Shown: positions 31,591 through 41,340 of the stretch, in pieces
Numbering within the stretch: position 1 is the first letter of the stretch
Layout: the number at the start of each line of letters is the position of its first letter
NCBI RefSeq assembly: GCF_001468135.1
Contig: NZ_LNYU01000024.1
Location: forward strand, 157,283 to 221,282
Source of the DNA: Legionella santicrucis
GTDB taxonomy: Bacteria > Pseudomonadota > Gammaproteobacteria > Legionellales > Legionellaceae
Length of the DNA: 64,000 nucleotides
Reading direction: 5' to 3'
The notes under the pieces: model-generated
The model's database searches: none
What the model was told of the DNA's origin: nothing
The model's input: the letters and a program-made list of their open reading frames with translations, nothing else
Position numbers and translations under genes: made by a program

Positions 31591-34500
31591 TTATGCTATT
31601 TGCGCAGGACTTTTTTGTACCTTTGGTTTTAGAATCTTTTCCCTCAATAAATTCACGGTTTTGTAAATTTGCTCATCTGTATGTAAGCAATTCACAAATA
31701 ATCTTATTCTTGCTAAATTCTTTTCTACTGCGGGATAAATAATAGGTAAAGCTAAAATATGGTTTTCTTTTAAGTAATGACTGAGTTGTATTGCTACTAA
31801 GTCGTTGCCGACAATAATTGGAATAATAGGTGTATTATTGCTTAACCCAGTTGGAATGTTTTGTTCTTTTAATAAAGACAATAAAAGAGTATGTCTATCA
31901 CGAAGCAAATCTACTCGCTGAGGTTCTTTTTTCATGACGTCAATCGCTGCTAATGCAGCGGCAGTGTTTGCAGGCGATATTCCTGCCGAATATACAAAGC
32001 CTGCGGCAGTATATTTAAGATTTTCAATTAATTCATGAGTCCCTGCGATGTAACCACCACAACTGGCAAATGATTTACTGAGCGTCCCCATCCAAATATC
32101 CACATCTTTAGCATCTAAATGGTAATATTCACGAATACCTTTACCTGTTTTCCCTAATACACCCATAGAATGTGCTTCATCGATCATTAAAAAAGCATTA
32201 AATTGTTTTTTAATGGCAACAAGTTTAGGAGCATCAGCAATATCTCCGTCCATGCTAAAGATCCCTTCAGTGACAATTAATACTTTTCTATAACGATCAC
32301 GATATTTTTCAAGAAAATCAAAGAGAAATTGATAATTATTATGCGGAAAGGCAATACGTTCTGCTCCAGAAAATACTGCAGCCTGGATTATACTGTTATG
32401 GGCAAGCTCGTCATGAATAATAAGATCTTGTTTACCAAACAAATGTGTAATCACTGTAATATTAGTTGAATACCCGGAAGGAAATACGAGGCAATCTTCA
32501 GCGCCAATTAAATCAGCAATGGCCTTTTCTAACCTTCCATGAAGTGATTTTTCACCAGAAACCAAGCGGCTGGCAGAGACAGAGGTACCCCATTCTCTTA
32601 CAGCAGCAATAACCGTTTCGTTAATGCTTGGATCACCAGATAAACCTAAATAGTTATATCCTGAATAATTAATATAGGCTTTTCCATCGATTACGGTAGT
32701 ATTACTTGATATACCTTCATTAACATTAAAGTAAATGCTTTTTAAAGTTCTAATAAAATCATCGTCTAAATTCAAATCAGGATTTTGGATTAAATTTCGT
32801 AATCCGTATGTTAATGGCGGCTCAATAAGCTTAATTGATTCATTGCTTTTGGAGAGCTGATTGATTAATGAGCTGTCAACGAAGGGCTCTGCAATTTTAG
32901 TGTTTGGGTTACATTTTAAATCGTTAATAGGAGAGCTATCTGACAAAAAGGTGATAAGTTGATTTAAAGTATATTGTTCAAATAGAGGCAATAATTCAAA
33001 CTTTTGACCTATTTTAGTCTGTAAATCATTGGATAATTCGACTGCAGCAATTGAATTAATTCCTAGGGCAGTGACGGATTTTTCATAATCATGATCCGTT
33101 AACTTCATATTAAGCCGCCTCATCATCCAATCGTTTAACCATTTTTTTATTTCATTTGTAGAAGAAGTTAGAGAAATAGTATCTGCTTGATTTTTAGAGT
33201 CTTTATTCCAGCAAGCAATATTTTTTAAGGTATTATCAAGAAATGCTTTGCGAGCAAGCCAACGTTGAATTTTTCCACTTGATGTTTTAGGCAAGGAGTA
33301 TGGTTTCACTAAAACAATAGAGTAGGGCACTAATCCGAATTGATCCAATAAAAGAGCCTGGATTTTAGAAAATAATAGATCAGGTTCTATGGTGCTTATG
33401 GCTTCACGTCTAATTTCCTGGATGACAATAAGCTCTTGTCTCTCTTGAATTTCTACTGTGAATGCCGCTGCACTTTGTGTATCAAATGCATGGTGACTCT
33501 GAGTAATTGCTTGCTCGATGTCTTGCGGATAATAATTTTTGCCACGAATGATAATTAAGTCTTTAATTCTACCAGTGACATATAAATCCCCTTGATTGAG
33601 GAAGCCAAGATCTCCTGTTCTTAAATAAGTGACTCCAGGAGTATCCGCTAATTGATTTTCAAAAGTGGCTTTTGTGAGCTTTACTTTATTCCAATAGCCT
33701 TTTGCAATACTTGGTCCGCTTGCCCAGATTTCACCAAGAGTTTTTTCAGGCAATTCAGTTAATGTATTGAGATTAACAATACGAATGGAATGATCGGATT
33801 GACATTTACCACAATTGATTACTCGTACAGTAGATTGATTTGATTCCCCAACTGGAATAGATATTTTGCCCAATTCAAAATCAGATTTGATAAGCTTTAA
33901 TGAGTTATTCGACTCATTAAATTGCTTTGCAGTTAACATTAAGGTGGCCTCAGCAAGACCATAGCATGAATGTATTGCTTGCGGAGAAAGACCTGCTGCA
34001 GAAAATTTATTAATAAATTGATGCACTGAATCAAATTGGATAGGTTCGGAGCCATTGTAAATGCATTGCAAACTACTTAGATCTAATTGTTTCATTTGAG
34101 CGTCTGTAATTTTTGACACACAGTAATCAAAAGCAAAATTGGGTACACAGGTTATGGTGATTCGTTCTTGTGTAATCACCTCAAGCCAACGTATGGGGGA
34201 GTTTAAAAAATAAGCGGGAGCCATTAAGATAAGCTCAACTCGCTTATACAAGGGAGTGAGAATACATCCAATCAAGCCCATATCATGATATGGGGGTAAC
34301 CATGAACACACTTTGTTCCTATCACTATCATCAGAAGGAGGGATATTTATTATTGTCTTTATATTTGCTACAAGATTCAGATGGTTTATAAATACGCCTT
34401 TAGGAGTATTTGTAGAGCCTGAGGTATATTGCAGAAAAGCAATTTTATTTTGCTCAATAGGCTTAAATAGATATTCCGTAGATAATTCTTTATCCATTGC

Positions 34501-34896
34501 GTCGACGTCAATAACGCTATGATCAGGAAACTCAGGGGCAAGGGATTGATTCGTAATTATAAATTTTGCTTGTGAATCTTCAAGAATAGAGAATACTCTA
34601 TTTTTATGCTGATTTCTTCGCGGCGGATATACAGGAACGGCAATGACACCTGCATAGAGGCAGGCAAAAAAAGCGACAATATATTCTAAACCCGGCGGCA
34701 ACAGAATAACCGCGCATTCATTATAATAGGAACCATGTTGCTGTAGTTGATGCGCCAACCTTCGCGCCTGTTGATCGAGTTCTTTATAAGTCAGTATCTC
34801 ATAGCCCTTTTGGGTCAAAAATTTAATAGCAATAAAATCAGGATATTCTGTTACGTGTTCCTTTAGAGCGTCAATGATTGAAATAAAGTTTTGCAT
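31591..34896 (-). CDS. Triple fusion: fatty-acyl AMP ligase, acyl carrier protein, alpha-oxoamine synthase
   Basis: 1101 residues in three parts. Residues 1-565 are a fatty-acyl-AMP ligase-like adenylation domain: Y157-T-S-G-S-T-N-T-P-K-G, CSWLPPYHDMGLIG, YLRTGDLG and the C-terminal K of LPKTSSGKIQR. Residues about 580-655 are an acyl carrier protein with the phosphopantetheine Ser S615 in G-I-N-S-I. Residues about 720-1085 are a PLP alpha-oxoamine synthase with HDELAHNSI, DEAHSMGVLGKTGKG and the Schiff-base Lys K941 in T-L-S-K-S. It could activate a free fatty acid, load it on its own carrier and condense it with an amino acid. Serine would give a long-chain base; alanine or glycine cannot be excluded. 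15 nt downstream of the GNAT-like gene. Confidence 0.88.
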   Translation of the reverse strand: MQNFISIIDALKEHVTEYPDFIAIKFLTQKGYEILTYKELDQQARRLAHQLQQHGSYYNECAVILLPPGLEYIVAFFACLYAGVIAVPVYPPRRNQHKNRVFSILEDSQAKFIITNQSLAPEFPDHSVIDVDAMDKELSTEYLFKPIEQNKIAFLQYTSGSTNTPKGVFINHLNLVANIKTIINIPPSDDSDRNKVCSWLPPYHDMGLIGCILTPLYKRVELILMAPAYFLNSPIRWLEVITQERITITCVPNFAFDYCVSKITDAQMKQLDLSSLQCIYNGSEPIQFDSVHQFINKFSAAGLSPQAIHSCYGLAEATLMLTAKQFNESNNSLKLIKSDFELGKISIPVGESNQSTVRVINCGKCQSDHSIRIVNLNTLTELPEKTLGEIWASGPSIAKGYWNKVKLTKATFENQLADTPGVTYLRTGDLGFLNQGDLYVTGRIKDLIIIRGKNYYPQDIEQAITQSHHAFDTQSAAAFTVEIQERQELIVIQEIRREAISTIEPDLLFSKIQALLLDQFGLVPYSIVLVKPYSLPKTSSGKIQRWLARKAFLDNTLKNIACWNKDSKNQADTISLTSSTNEIKKWLNDWMMRRLNMKLTDHDYEKSVTALGINSIAAVELSNDLQTKIGQKFELLPLFEQYTLNQLITFLSDSSPINDLKCNPNTKIAEPFVDSSLINQLSKSNESIKLIEPPLTYGLRNLIQNPDLNLDDDFIRTLKSIYFNVNEGISSNTTVIDGKAYINYSGYNYLGLSGDPSINETVIAAVREWGTSVSASRLVSGEKSLHGRLEKAIADLIGAEDCLVFPSGYSTNITVITHLFGKQDLIIHDELAHNSIIQAAVFSGAERIAFPHNNYQFLFDFLEKYRDRYRKVLIVTEGIFSMDGDIADAPKLVAIKKQFNAFLMIDEAHSMGVLGKTGKGIREYYHLDAKDVDIWMGTLSKSFASCGGYIAGTHELIENLKYTAAGFVYSAGISPANTAAALAAIDVMKKEPQRVDLLRDRHTLLLSLLKEQNIPTGLSNNTPIIPIIVGNDLVAIQLSHYLKENHILALPIIYPAVEKNLARIRLFVNCLHTDEQIYKTVNLLREKILKPKVQKSPAQIA

Positions 34897-34911
34897 TAAG
34901 TGTTGTCCATC

Positions 34912-36042
34912 TTATAAATTTTTTTCGTAAATACGATAAGTTTTATAATGCGTGGCATTAATTAGTTTAAGTCCCGCTTTCATAGCATGGTTGTTTTCTA
35001 GTATCCATGAGCATTCTGCCTCAAAAAATTGGGCCTGTGGCGGGATTTTTTTAATATATTCATAATATAACATGGCACCTATGGGAAGATGTTGGTATTT
35101 TTTTGATACTCCAAGCAATGGGATACGAAATTGATTAATCGTTTTTTTTATCTTAATCTGCCAAATTAACCTTAAAAAATGCAAGGATAATAACTTTCCA
35201 CGGCGATTGGGTAATAGTACTTGATTGAGATCTGGAATGCCTACTGAAAAGCCACAAGGTTCTCCAGCTATTTCCGCGACATAAATCAAACTAGGATCAA
35301 TAATGGATTTTAAATCTGAAATTAAATAATTGAACTCCTCTAAATCTAATGGTAAGTATCCCCAATTCTCACACCAAGCATCATTATAAATTTTTGAAAT
35401 TAATTTTATCTCATCAGCAAAAGATTTTATGTTGGCGCATCTAATCGTAATGTCATATTTTTTTTGTACTGCATTCATGATCTTAATTTTTTTAGGCTCG
35501 ATCTTTGCTTGGTTTACATTGATGTTCCACGCTTGGAGATCTTGGATTTTTTCATAACCTTGATTTTCTATTAATGAGATGTAATATTCAGGATTTTGGG
35601 GCATCATAAAAAAAGGCTTGGTATCAAAAGCAGAAATTTGCAATCCACATTCGTAGTTAATTGATGGATTCATTGGCCCGCGAATTTTACCAACATTGTG
35701 AAAAGAGGCCCATTCCTCTATTTTTTTGAAAAGAGCTTGTGTTACTTCATGGCTATTTTCGGCTTCAAAAAATCCCCAAAAAGCAATATTTTCTTTATAA
35801 AAATTATTGTGAGTCTGATTAATGATGCCTGCGATTCTACCTACTGGAATGTTATTTTTATAAGCAACCCATAAGCTAATTTCAGCTTTTTTATAAAAAG
35901 GATTTTTTTTATTTAAAATACGTTTTGTTACAATTTGCAGGGGAGGTACCCAATTTTGATCATTTTTATATAATCTATAAGAGACATTTAAAAAATCGCG
36001 AAAATGGTTGGATTTTTCACAATGTATGACATCCAATGACAT
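34912..36042 (-). CDS. Long GNAT-like acyltransferase, candidate N-acyltransferase (ceramide-synthase-like)
   Basis: 376 residues from ATG 36042, which has GGAG 5 nt upstream; a TTG start 6 codons earlier is weaker. The N-terminal half reads NWVPPLQIVTKRILNKKNPF and then E-I-S-L-W-V-A-Y-x-N-x-x-P-V-G-R-I-A-G-I-I-N, a GNAT core with the G-R-I-A acyl-CoA/ACP loop; then FWGFFEAENS and RGPMNPSINYECG. The C-terminal half carries a second GNAT-like unit with GEPCGFSVGIPDLN. This long two-unit form recalls the family that includes the GNAT-type bacterial ceramide synthase of Caulobacter, from memory and not checked. It is cotranscribed with the acyl-activating fusion, so N-acylation of its amino product is a sensible hypothesis. 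Confidence 0.6.
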   Translation of the reverse strand: MSLDVIHCEKSNHFRDFLNVSYRLYKNDQNWVPPLQIVTKRILNKKNPFYKKAEISLWVAYKNNIPVGRIAGIINQTHNNFYKENIAFWGFFEAENSHEVTQALFKKIEEWASFHNVGKIRGPMNPSINYECGLQISAFDTKPFFMMPQNPEYYISLIENQGYEKIQDLQAWNINVNQAKIEPKKIKIMNAVQKKYDITIRCANIKSFADEIKLISKIYNDAWCENWGYLPLDLEEFNYLISDLKSIIDPSLIYVAEIAGEPCGFSVGIPDLNQVLLPNRRGKLLSLHFLRLIWQIKIKKTINQFRIPLLGVSKKYQHLPIGAMLYYEYIKKIPPQAQFFEAECSWILENNHAMKAGLKLINATHYKTYRIYEKNL

Positions 36043-36161
36043 GAAATCTCCATATAACAAACTTGAATAACAGTTTTTAAAGTCCTGAACACCAAAGAAT
36101 AAATTATATTACAATTTGTTTCAATGAAAACAGGTATCTTAATTATTTTGATAAAATTAGA

Positions 36162-36226
36162 GTCTGTTGACAATTTGTCTTCCAAAACACCGACGTTCCG
36201 CATTGGGAACTGAATTGTCAACAGCC
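36162..36226. repeat. Inverted-repeat element, family B (short copy)
   Basis: GTCTGTTGACAATT (36162-36175) is inverted at AATTGTCAACAG (36213-36224). The left end is the exact reverse complement of the right end of the long family B element (27598-27611). It lies between the deacetylase and the GNAT-like gene. Confidence 0.6.
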
Positions 36227-36228
36227 CC

Positions 36229-36999
36229 TTAAAATTTACTTTTCTTTATTTTGTGAGTTAAAAATTTTGATTTCAAATAAGCGTAGGCAGATGTCCCTTT
36301 TCCTTTTAGTACTTCAGAAAAAAAGATTGGGTTTTCGATTAAGAATCGATTGCTCTTATAAAGCGATCTTTCCGCGTTATAATAGCCAGGCCATGTCGTT
36401 GTGGCACCAAGATAACCGGCATTCTTGACGGTCTCCACTACTTTTGTATTATAGCCCCCATAGGGATAGCAGAATGTTTCTATGGCAATTCCCAGCTCAT
36501 CTTCTAAATATTTTTTGGAGTCAGAAATCTCATAGGTAAGATTTTTCCGATCAATCTGATGAAGTTTGGGATGAGAAAAACTATGTGAACCGACTTCCAT
36601 TCCAGCATTCAGTAATGCTTTGCGATGATTTTTTTGCATATTTTTATAGGGAATTGTATATCCTGTTTTTTGAACATTACTCCATTTTCTTTTTCCTGGA
36701 TGTACCCAACGGGTTATTTTATCAAATCCAGGGACCACAAAAAAAGTGGCTACAAAACCATACTGATTTAACAAGGGTAATGCATTTTCATAATTATCCA
36801 ATAAACCATCGTCAAATGTTAAAACTGCATTTTGTTTTGTTGCATCATATTTTTCTTTAAATAAATCAGCAAGAGTAATTGTGGTATACGATTGAACTTT
36901 CAAGGCATCCAAATGTGCGGTAAAGCGGTGTAAATCTAATGTTTCAGGTCCAGTACCACCAATGGAATGATAATAGAAAATAGGAATTCTTTTCTTCAT
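36229..36999 (-). CDS. Polysaccharide deacetylase (NodB domain)
   Basis: 256 residues, one NodB/CE4 domain. Motif 1 is T-F-D63-D64-G (metal and catalytic Asp), motif 2 is H139-S-F-S-H143-P (metal His pair), then CYPYGGYN (motif 3) and a conserved A-T-T-T-W-P-G-Y region. It removes N-acetyl groups from a polysaccharide or oligosaccharide. There is no signal peptide, so it may act on lipid-linked intermediates in the cytosol or be released otherwise. It is 6 nt after the preceding glycosyltransferase gene in a three-gene leftward run, so it likely modifies the glycan those enzymes build. Confidence 0.9.
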   Translation of the reverse strand: MKKRIPIFYYHSIGGTGPETLDLHRFTAHLDALKVQSYTTITLADLFKEKYDATKQNAVLTFDDGLLDNYENALPLLNQYGFVATFFVVPGFDKITRWVHPGKRKWSNVQKTGYTIPYKNMQKNHRKALLNAGMEVGSHSFSHPKLHQIDRKNLTYEISDSKKYLEDELGIAIETFCYPYGGYNTKVVETVKNAGYLGATTTWPGYYNAERSLYKSNRFLIENPIFFSEVLKGKGTSAYAYLKSKFLTHKIKKSKF

Positions 37000-37005
37000 G
37001 ATTAG

Positions 37006-37803
37006 TTACCGTTCAAACAAGTGATGAAAAACGCGATTAAAATTATTTTTATCCTTATTTTCGTGCATACATAATCCCATAGAGCGTTTATTTCCTAGAA
37101 TGAGGCTTTGCCATCCTGGTAATGAAGGAACCAGGATTCGTCGTATATCTTTTTTTTGTAAATGCCCACTAATCCAGACATCATCTTCAAAAAATGCCTC
37201 AGGTAAATTAGGAGGATAATGAAAAATATCTTCTGAAAAGAATGTTGGCTTTACCAGTACCCCATTATATCCCAGGAGCACATCAACCAGAGTCATTTTT
37301 TTTATCGCTTTATATTCGTAGCGCATTGAACCATGCATCACAGTCCCTGCTATTCCTAGCGCAGCATTAGGATCCAATTGTTCGTAATGCAATAGATCAC
37401 GAATAAAGTGAGGTGGATAGATTCTATCGTCATCAATGATAATTAATTTTTTATTTTGTCCCGCAAAGAACTCTAAACAAGGCAATAATTTTGAAGCAGG
37501 ACCATAATCATATTCAATATATTGGATAAAAACGTTAGGATATTTTTTAATAAAATTAGGGAGCTGAGAAATAGATTGATTTGCAAAACGTTTAAATCGT
37601 TTAGGGATCCACAACATAATTTTTTCGGGTTGTTGCGATTGTAACGCAATGGAGTTTAAAGTTGGCCATATTTTATTGATTCGTTTTGGGGTTGTAGTGA
37701 ACGTAACAATGACATTATTTTGAATGTTTGTGTTACTGATCTGAGGTATGATTTTTAAATGACATCTTAAAAAATGAAAATAATTGATAAGTCGTGATAT
37801 CAA
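37006..37803 (-). CDS. Putative glycosyltransferase (GT-A fold)
   Basis: 265 residues. Opens with VIVTFTTTPKRINKIWPTLNSIALQSQQPEKIMLWIPKR, a GT-A-type N-terminus, then L-I-I-I-D-D-D-R-I-Y-P, where D-D-D is the probable metal-binding site, and a C-terminal FFEDDVWISGHLQKK acceptor-side motif. This is a small family often found in capsule or LPS clusters; donor and acceptor unknown. TTG at 37803 is taken as start because AAGGA lies 7 nt upstream and no ATG is nearby. 10 nt separate it from the upstream GT4 gene and 6 nt from the downstream deacetylase. Confidence 0.72.
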   Translation of the reverse strand: MISRLINYFHFLRCHLKIIPQISNTNIQNNVIVTFTTTPKRINKIWPTLNSIALQSQQPEKIMLWIPKRFKRFANQSISQLPNFIKKYPNVFIQYIEYDYGPASKLLPCLEFFAGQNKKLIIIDDDRIYPPHFIRDLLHYEQLDPNAALGIAGTVMHGSMRYEYKAIKKMTLVDVLLGYNGVLVKPTFFSEDIFHYPPNLPEAFFEDDVWISGHLQKKDIRRILVPSLPGWQSLILGNKRSMGLCMHENKDKNNFNRVFHHLFER

Positions 37804-37813
37804 AGGAGCTTCC

Positions 37814-38953
37814 TTATAATTTTTTTCCTTCCGTAAGTGATATCCCTTGAGGATGAGAAGAAATCAATAAACTATAGTAAACAGATAAAGTTTGTTTCGC
37901 AATATCCTCCCATTTAAATTTATTGAGTAAAGGGTATGCCTTATCTCCTAATGCAGAACGTAATGCCTCATCATCAATAAGTTGGGTTATTTTTTCGATC
38001 ATTTCAGGCAGTGAGGAAACTAAAAAACCTGTTTTTCCTGAAGAGATTATGTCAGAAATTCCATTATTGGCATAAGCAACAGTTGGGACTTTGTGATAAA
38101 TCGCTTCTAATATAACCATTCCAAATGCTTCGTGAGGAGAGGTTAAAACAAAAATATCTGTTTGCTGTATTAAATGAAATACGGCTGTTCGTGATATATT
38201 TCCGGTAAAAGAGATATATTCTGCAATACCTAATTGATTGGCCATTCGTTGTAGTTTTGTATTTTGTGGTCCATCCCCAACTATAAAAAATTTTAGGTTT
38301 TTATGTTTTTTAAGCAATTCATGAGCAACCAAGATAAAATCGGCAACTTTTTTTTTGCTCGATAATCGGGATACGGTGGTTATTATGAGTTCATCAGGCT
38401 TTTTTACTAAAGGGATAGACTTTTCTGTACCATTAGGAGAAAACATATCAAACCCGTTGGGAATATAGTAAGTGGCTGCATTTTTTTTTAAAGATTTCAT
38501 ATTATCTATAACGGCATGGCTGACACAAATCACATGTTGAACGAGTAGTGCGAAGCCTTTAATTAAACGCTTGTCTTGATTTCTATAGAGGGAATGGCTT
38601 GTCAAAACATGGGGCTTTTTTATTTTTTTTGCCAGTAAAAGAGCTTGTACTGCTAATATGGAGCCCAAACTATGGGCGTTTATGATATCAAATTGAGTAA
38701 AAAACTCATTATATTGACGAGAAAATCCTAAAAGTGTCCTACACATCTGAGTGTATGAAATTCGTTTAATGAATAGCGATCCTTTTCTCTCTTCTAAAGG
38801 GTAATTTTTTCTTTTGCGCGTGATAATGCATACTTGATGTCCAAGCGCGGCTAAGTTTCTTCCTAAGGCATCAACACAATATTCAACTCCCCCTATTTGA
38901 GGGAAATAGTTATCAGTAATTAGGGCAATCTTTAATGATTGTGGCTGCATCGA
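37814..38953 (-). CDS. Glycosyltransferase family 4 protein
   Basis: 379 residues from ATG 38953 (MQPQSLKIALITDNYFPQIGG), the usual start position for GT4 proteins; an in-frame GTG at 39034 would add 27 unrelated residues. It has the N-terminal Gly-rich P-Q-I-G-G-V-E-Y, VTTVSRLSSKKKVADFI (donor-half opening), F-I-V-G-D-G-P and S-P-H-E-A-F-G-M-V-I-L-E-A with the E-x7-E nucleotide-sugar motif. It should transfer a hexose in the cytosol. It is the first gene of the leftward GT4, GT-A, deacetylase run. The binding site is unclear, hence the start is uncertain. Confidence 0.85.
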   Translation of the reverse strand, partial: SMQPQSLKIALITDNYFPQIGGVEYCVDALGRNLAALGHQVCIITRKRKNYPLEERKGSLFIKRISYTQMCRTLLGFSRQYNEFFTQFDIINAHSLGSILAVQALLLAKKIKKPHVLTSHSLYRNQDKRLIKGFALLVQHVICVSHAVIDNMKSLKKNAATYYIPNGFDMFSPNGTEKSIPLVKKPDELIITTVSRLSSKKKVADFILVAHELLKKHKNLKFFIVGDGPQNTKLQRMANQLGIAEYISFTGNISRTAVFHLIQQTDIFVLTSPHEAFGMVILEAIYHKVPTVAYANNGISDIISSGKTGFLVSSLPEMIEKITQLIDDEALRSALGDKAYPLLNKFKWEDIAKQTLSVYYSLLISSHPQGISLTEGKKL

Positions 38954-39233
38954 AATAACCCAGTTTATTTTTATTAATCTATGGTGAATTGTTTCTAACT
39001 TTTTAAAACAAGGCTCTGGTGTATCTAAGGACACTATCCATAAAGGTATTATTATTTACATCGACTCGTTTTAGTGTAATTCAATGACAGAAACTAGTAA
39101 ACTTAAGACATCAATAATAAACGCATTGGTTTTAATATAGAACCTTACAAAAGATATAGAGGTTCCAGCCGCTCGTTAGAACCAAAAGTATTTTTTAGTT
39201 TAAATTGAGTGAGTAACTTCTAGGGACAGCTCG

Positions 39234-41285
39234 ATGCACACAAATGATAAAAATAAGCAACCATTGTTTGTACGTTTTATTAGATATCAAGCCCGTATTT
39301 GGTCTTATGTTTTTATAGGGATCACCATTTTTATGGTGTCTCGAACTTTTATGCTTGTTTATTTTTTTGACTCTCACGCAACCCATTTAATCAAAGATAT
39401 TCTCACTTTATATGGACTTGGACTGGCTTATGATGTGCAAGCAACCACATTTATATTCTCCCCATTAGTCGTATTAGGCTTGTTTTTGATTTTTTTTAAT
39501 CAAACTCGGCTTTTTAGTTTATATAATTTACTCGGGACATTTTTTCTTCTGTTTATTGTGCTTATTTGTGTAGTTAACTTCTTCTATTATCAATACTTTA
39601 GCACACAAATAGGGATGAATTTTTTTCATATTCTGTTGGGTCAGGCAGATGCAACCTTTGCTTATATTTTTGAGAGTTATCCTATTGAGTGGTTTATTTT
39701 AGGAAGTGGGCTACTTCTCATTTTGATGCTGAGTTTATTGCGAACTGTAGAAAAAAATATCCAAAAAATAAACTGGAATCCCCGATGGTTTGTCAAATTT
39801 ACTTGCATCATTCTCTTTATCTTTTTATATATTTCTGCGATGCGTTGTTCCTTTGGCGGATACAGTTTATATCATAATGGGTTTCCAGTGATTGCCTCTT
39901 CATCACTGGTGAATCAATTGGTCGAAAACGGTGCCGCTGCTTTATATGATGCTTATAAGGAAATAGCTATTGCACGGTCGATTTGGACCTCTATTACTAT
40001 GCAAGAAGCACTTAATGCATATAACCAATACTTTGATAAAAACATACAATCAGAAGAATTTGGAGTACACCACTTATATTCACAGACCTCAACCAAGCAG
40101 TTTTCTAAGGACCATCCAAAACCTAATGTTGTATTTGTGCAGATGGAAAGTTTTGGGAGACATTTATTACTCTACTCGAATACTCAAAATGACATGGTGG
40201 GTAAATTGGGGAGATATTTTAACCAAGATTTTTTATTTAATAATTTTCTTTCTAGTGGAAATGCTACTTATGAATCTTTAGGTTATTTAACATTTAATAC
40301 GCCACGTCCAGAATTATTAAGTACACAATGTTCTAATATGCTCTCTTCATCTGTGGCAAAGCCCTTTAAGATGGCAGGATATAAAACAGTTTTTTTAACT
40401 TCAGGATCAGCGCATTGGGCTAATACGGATCATTTTTTGTTTACCCAAGGGTTTGATCAAATAATTGGCTTAGAGACAATTTTAAAACACTACCCACAGG
40501 CAGAAAGATCACCTTGGGGAGTCTATGATGAATATACTTTTGCTTATGCATATCATTTATTAAATGAGACGAATGAAAATCACCAACCTATTTTTATTTA
40601 TATTAATACAGTAACCAATCACCCACCCTATAGTATCCCGACGCATTATCAATCTTATCCTATAACGTTACCTGATACACTTTTGCAAATGGTAACCACA
40701 CCTTTTGAAGAGCTTATTCAAGCAGCGCAGACCTATCAATATGCTAATGACTCTTTAGGTCATTTTATAGATAAAATAGATCATAGTCATTGGGGCTGGA
40801 AAACTATCATTGGCGCTTCAGGAGATCATAATCAAAGGGAGTTGATGTTTCACTATAAAGATCATACAACCTTAGGCATAAGATTTGAGGTTCCATTTTT
40901 TTTACATGTTCCGTCGGTATATCAAAATAACATTCAGTATGATCCAGAACGTATCGGTTCTCATAAAGATATTTTTCCAACCTTATATGAGCTCGCACTA
41001 TCAGATATACCTTATCTTAAATTAGGAACTAATTTATTATCTCCTAATAAACCAGGCTTTGAATTTGGATATAATGTGTCCGCTTTTCTTTTCCCAGAGG
41101 GAATTATAGTTTCAGAGGAAAATAAACATCGTTTTTATCCTTGGGCGGATAAATCCAAAATATTAGTTGGGGAAGGTCTGGATTTAAGCCCATCGCAAAA
41201 AGAACAACTTAACAAGGTGAGGCAATATGAGTTGTTGCTCTCTTGGCAACTCAATGAGTCTGCGAAATTGGCTAAATGCTCTTAA
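39234..41285 (+). CDS. LtaS/MdoB-like phosphoglycerol transferase-type sulfatase-fold protein
   Basis: 683 residues. Five N-terminal membrane spans (to about residue 205) precede an extracytoplasmic alkaline-phosphatase/sulfatase domain. Motifs: N-V-V-F-V-Q-M-E-S-F-G (metal Glu), S-G-N-A-T-Y-E-S-L (the catalytic-Thr region of LtaS-type enzymes), F-T-Q-G-F-D, and G-A-S-G-D-H-N-Q-R (metal D-H). In Gram-negative bacteria such proteins transfer phosphoglycerol or phosphoethanolamine to periplasmic glucans or surface lipids. AGGGAC about 7 nt upstream supports ATG 39234. It is divergent from the GT4 operon and may decorate the product of that region. Confidence 0.85.
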   Translation: MHTNDKNKQPLFVRFIRYQARIWSYVFIGITIFMVSRTFMLVYFFDSHATHLIKDILTLYGLGLAYDVQATTFIFSPLVVLGLFLIFFNQTRLFSLYNLLGTFFLLFIVLICVVNFFYYQYFSTQIGMNFFHILLGQADATFAYIFESYPIEWFILGSGLLLILMLSLLRTVEKNIQKINWNPRWFVKFTCIILFIFLYISAMRCSFGGYSLYHNGFPVIASSSLVNQLVENGAAALYDAYKEIAIARSIWTSITMQEALNAYNQYFDKNIQSEEFGVHHLYSQTSTKQFSKDHPKPNVVFVQMESFGRHLLLYSNTQNDMVGKLGRYFNQDFLFNNFLSSGNATYESLGYLTFNTPRPELLSTQCSNMLSSSVAKPFKMAGYKTVFLTSGSAHWANTDHFLFTQGFDQIIGLETILKHYPQAERSPWGVYDEYTFAYAYHLLNETNENHQPIFIYINTVTNHPPYSIPTHYQSYPITLPDTLLQMVTTPFEELIQAAQTYQYANDSLGHFIDKIDHSHWGWKTIIGASGDHNQRELMFHYKDHTTLGIRFEVPFFLHVPSVYQNNIQYDPERIGSHKDIFPTLYELALSDIPYLKLGTNLLSPNKPGFEFGYNVSAFLFPEGIIVSEENKHRFYPWADKSKILVGEGLDLSPSQKEQLNKVRQYELLLSWQLNESAKLAKCS

Positions 41286-41340
41286 ACATTGAAGAAGAGG
41301 GATATTTTACCTAGAGTATTAGGGGCTGTTGGCGTTCGCT

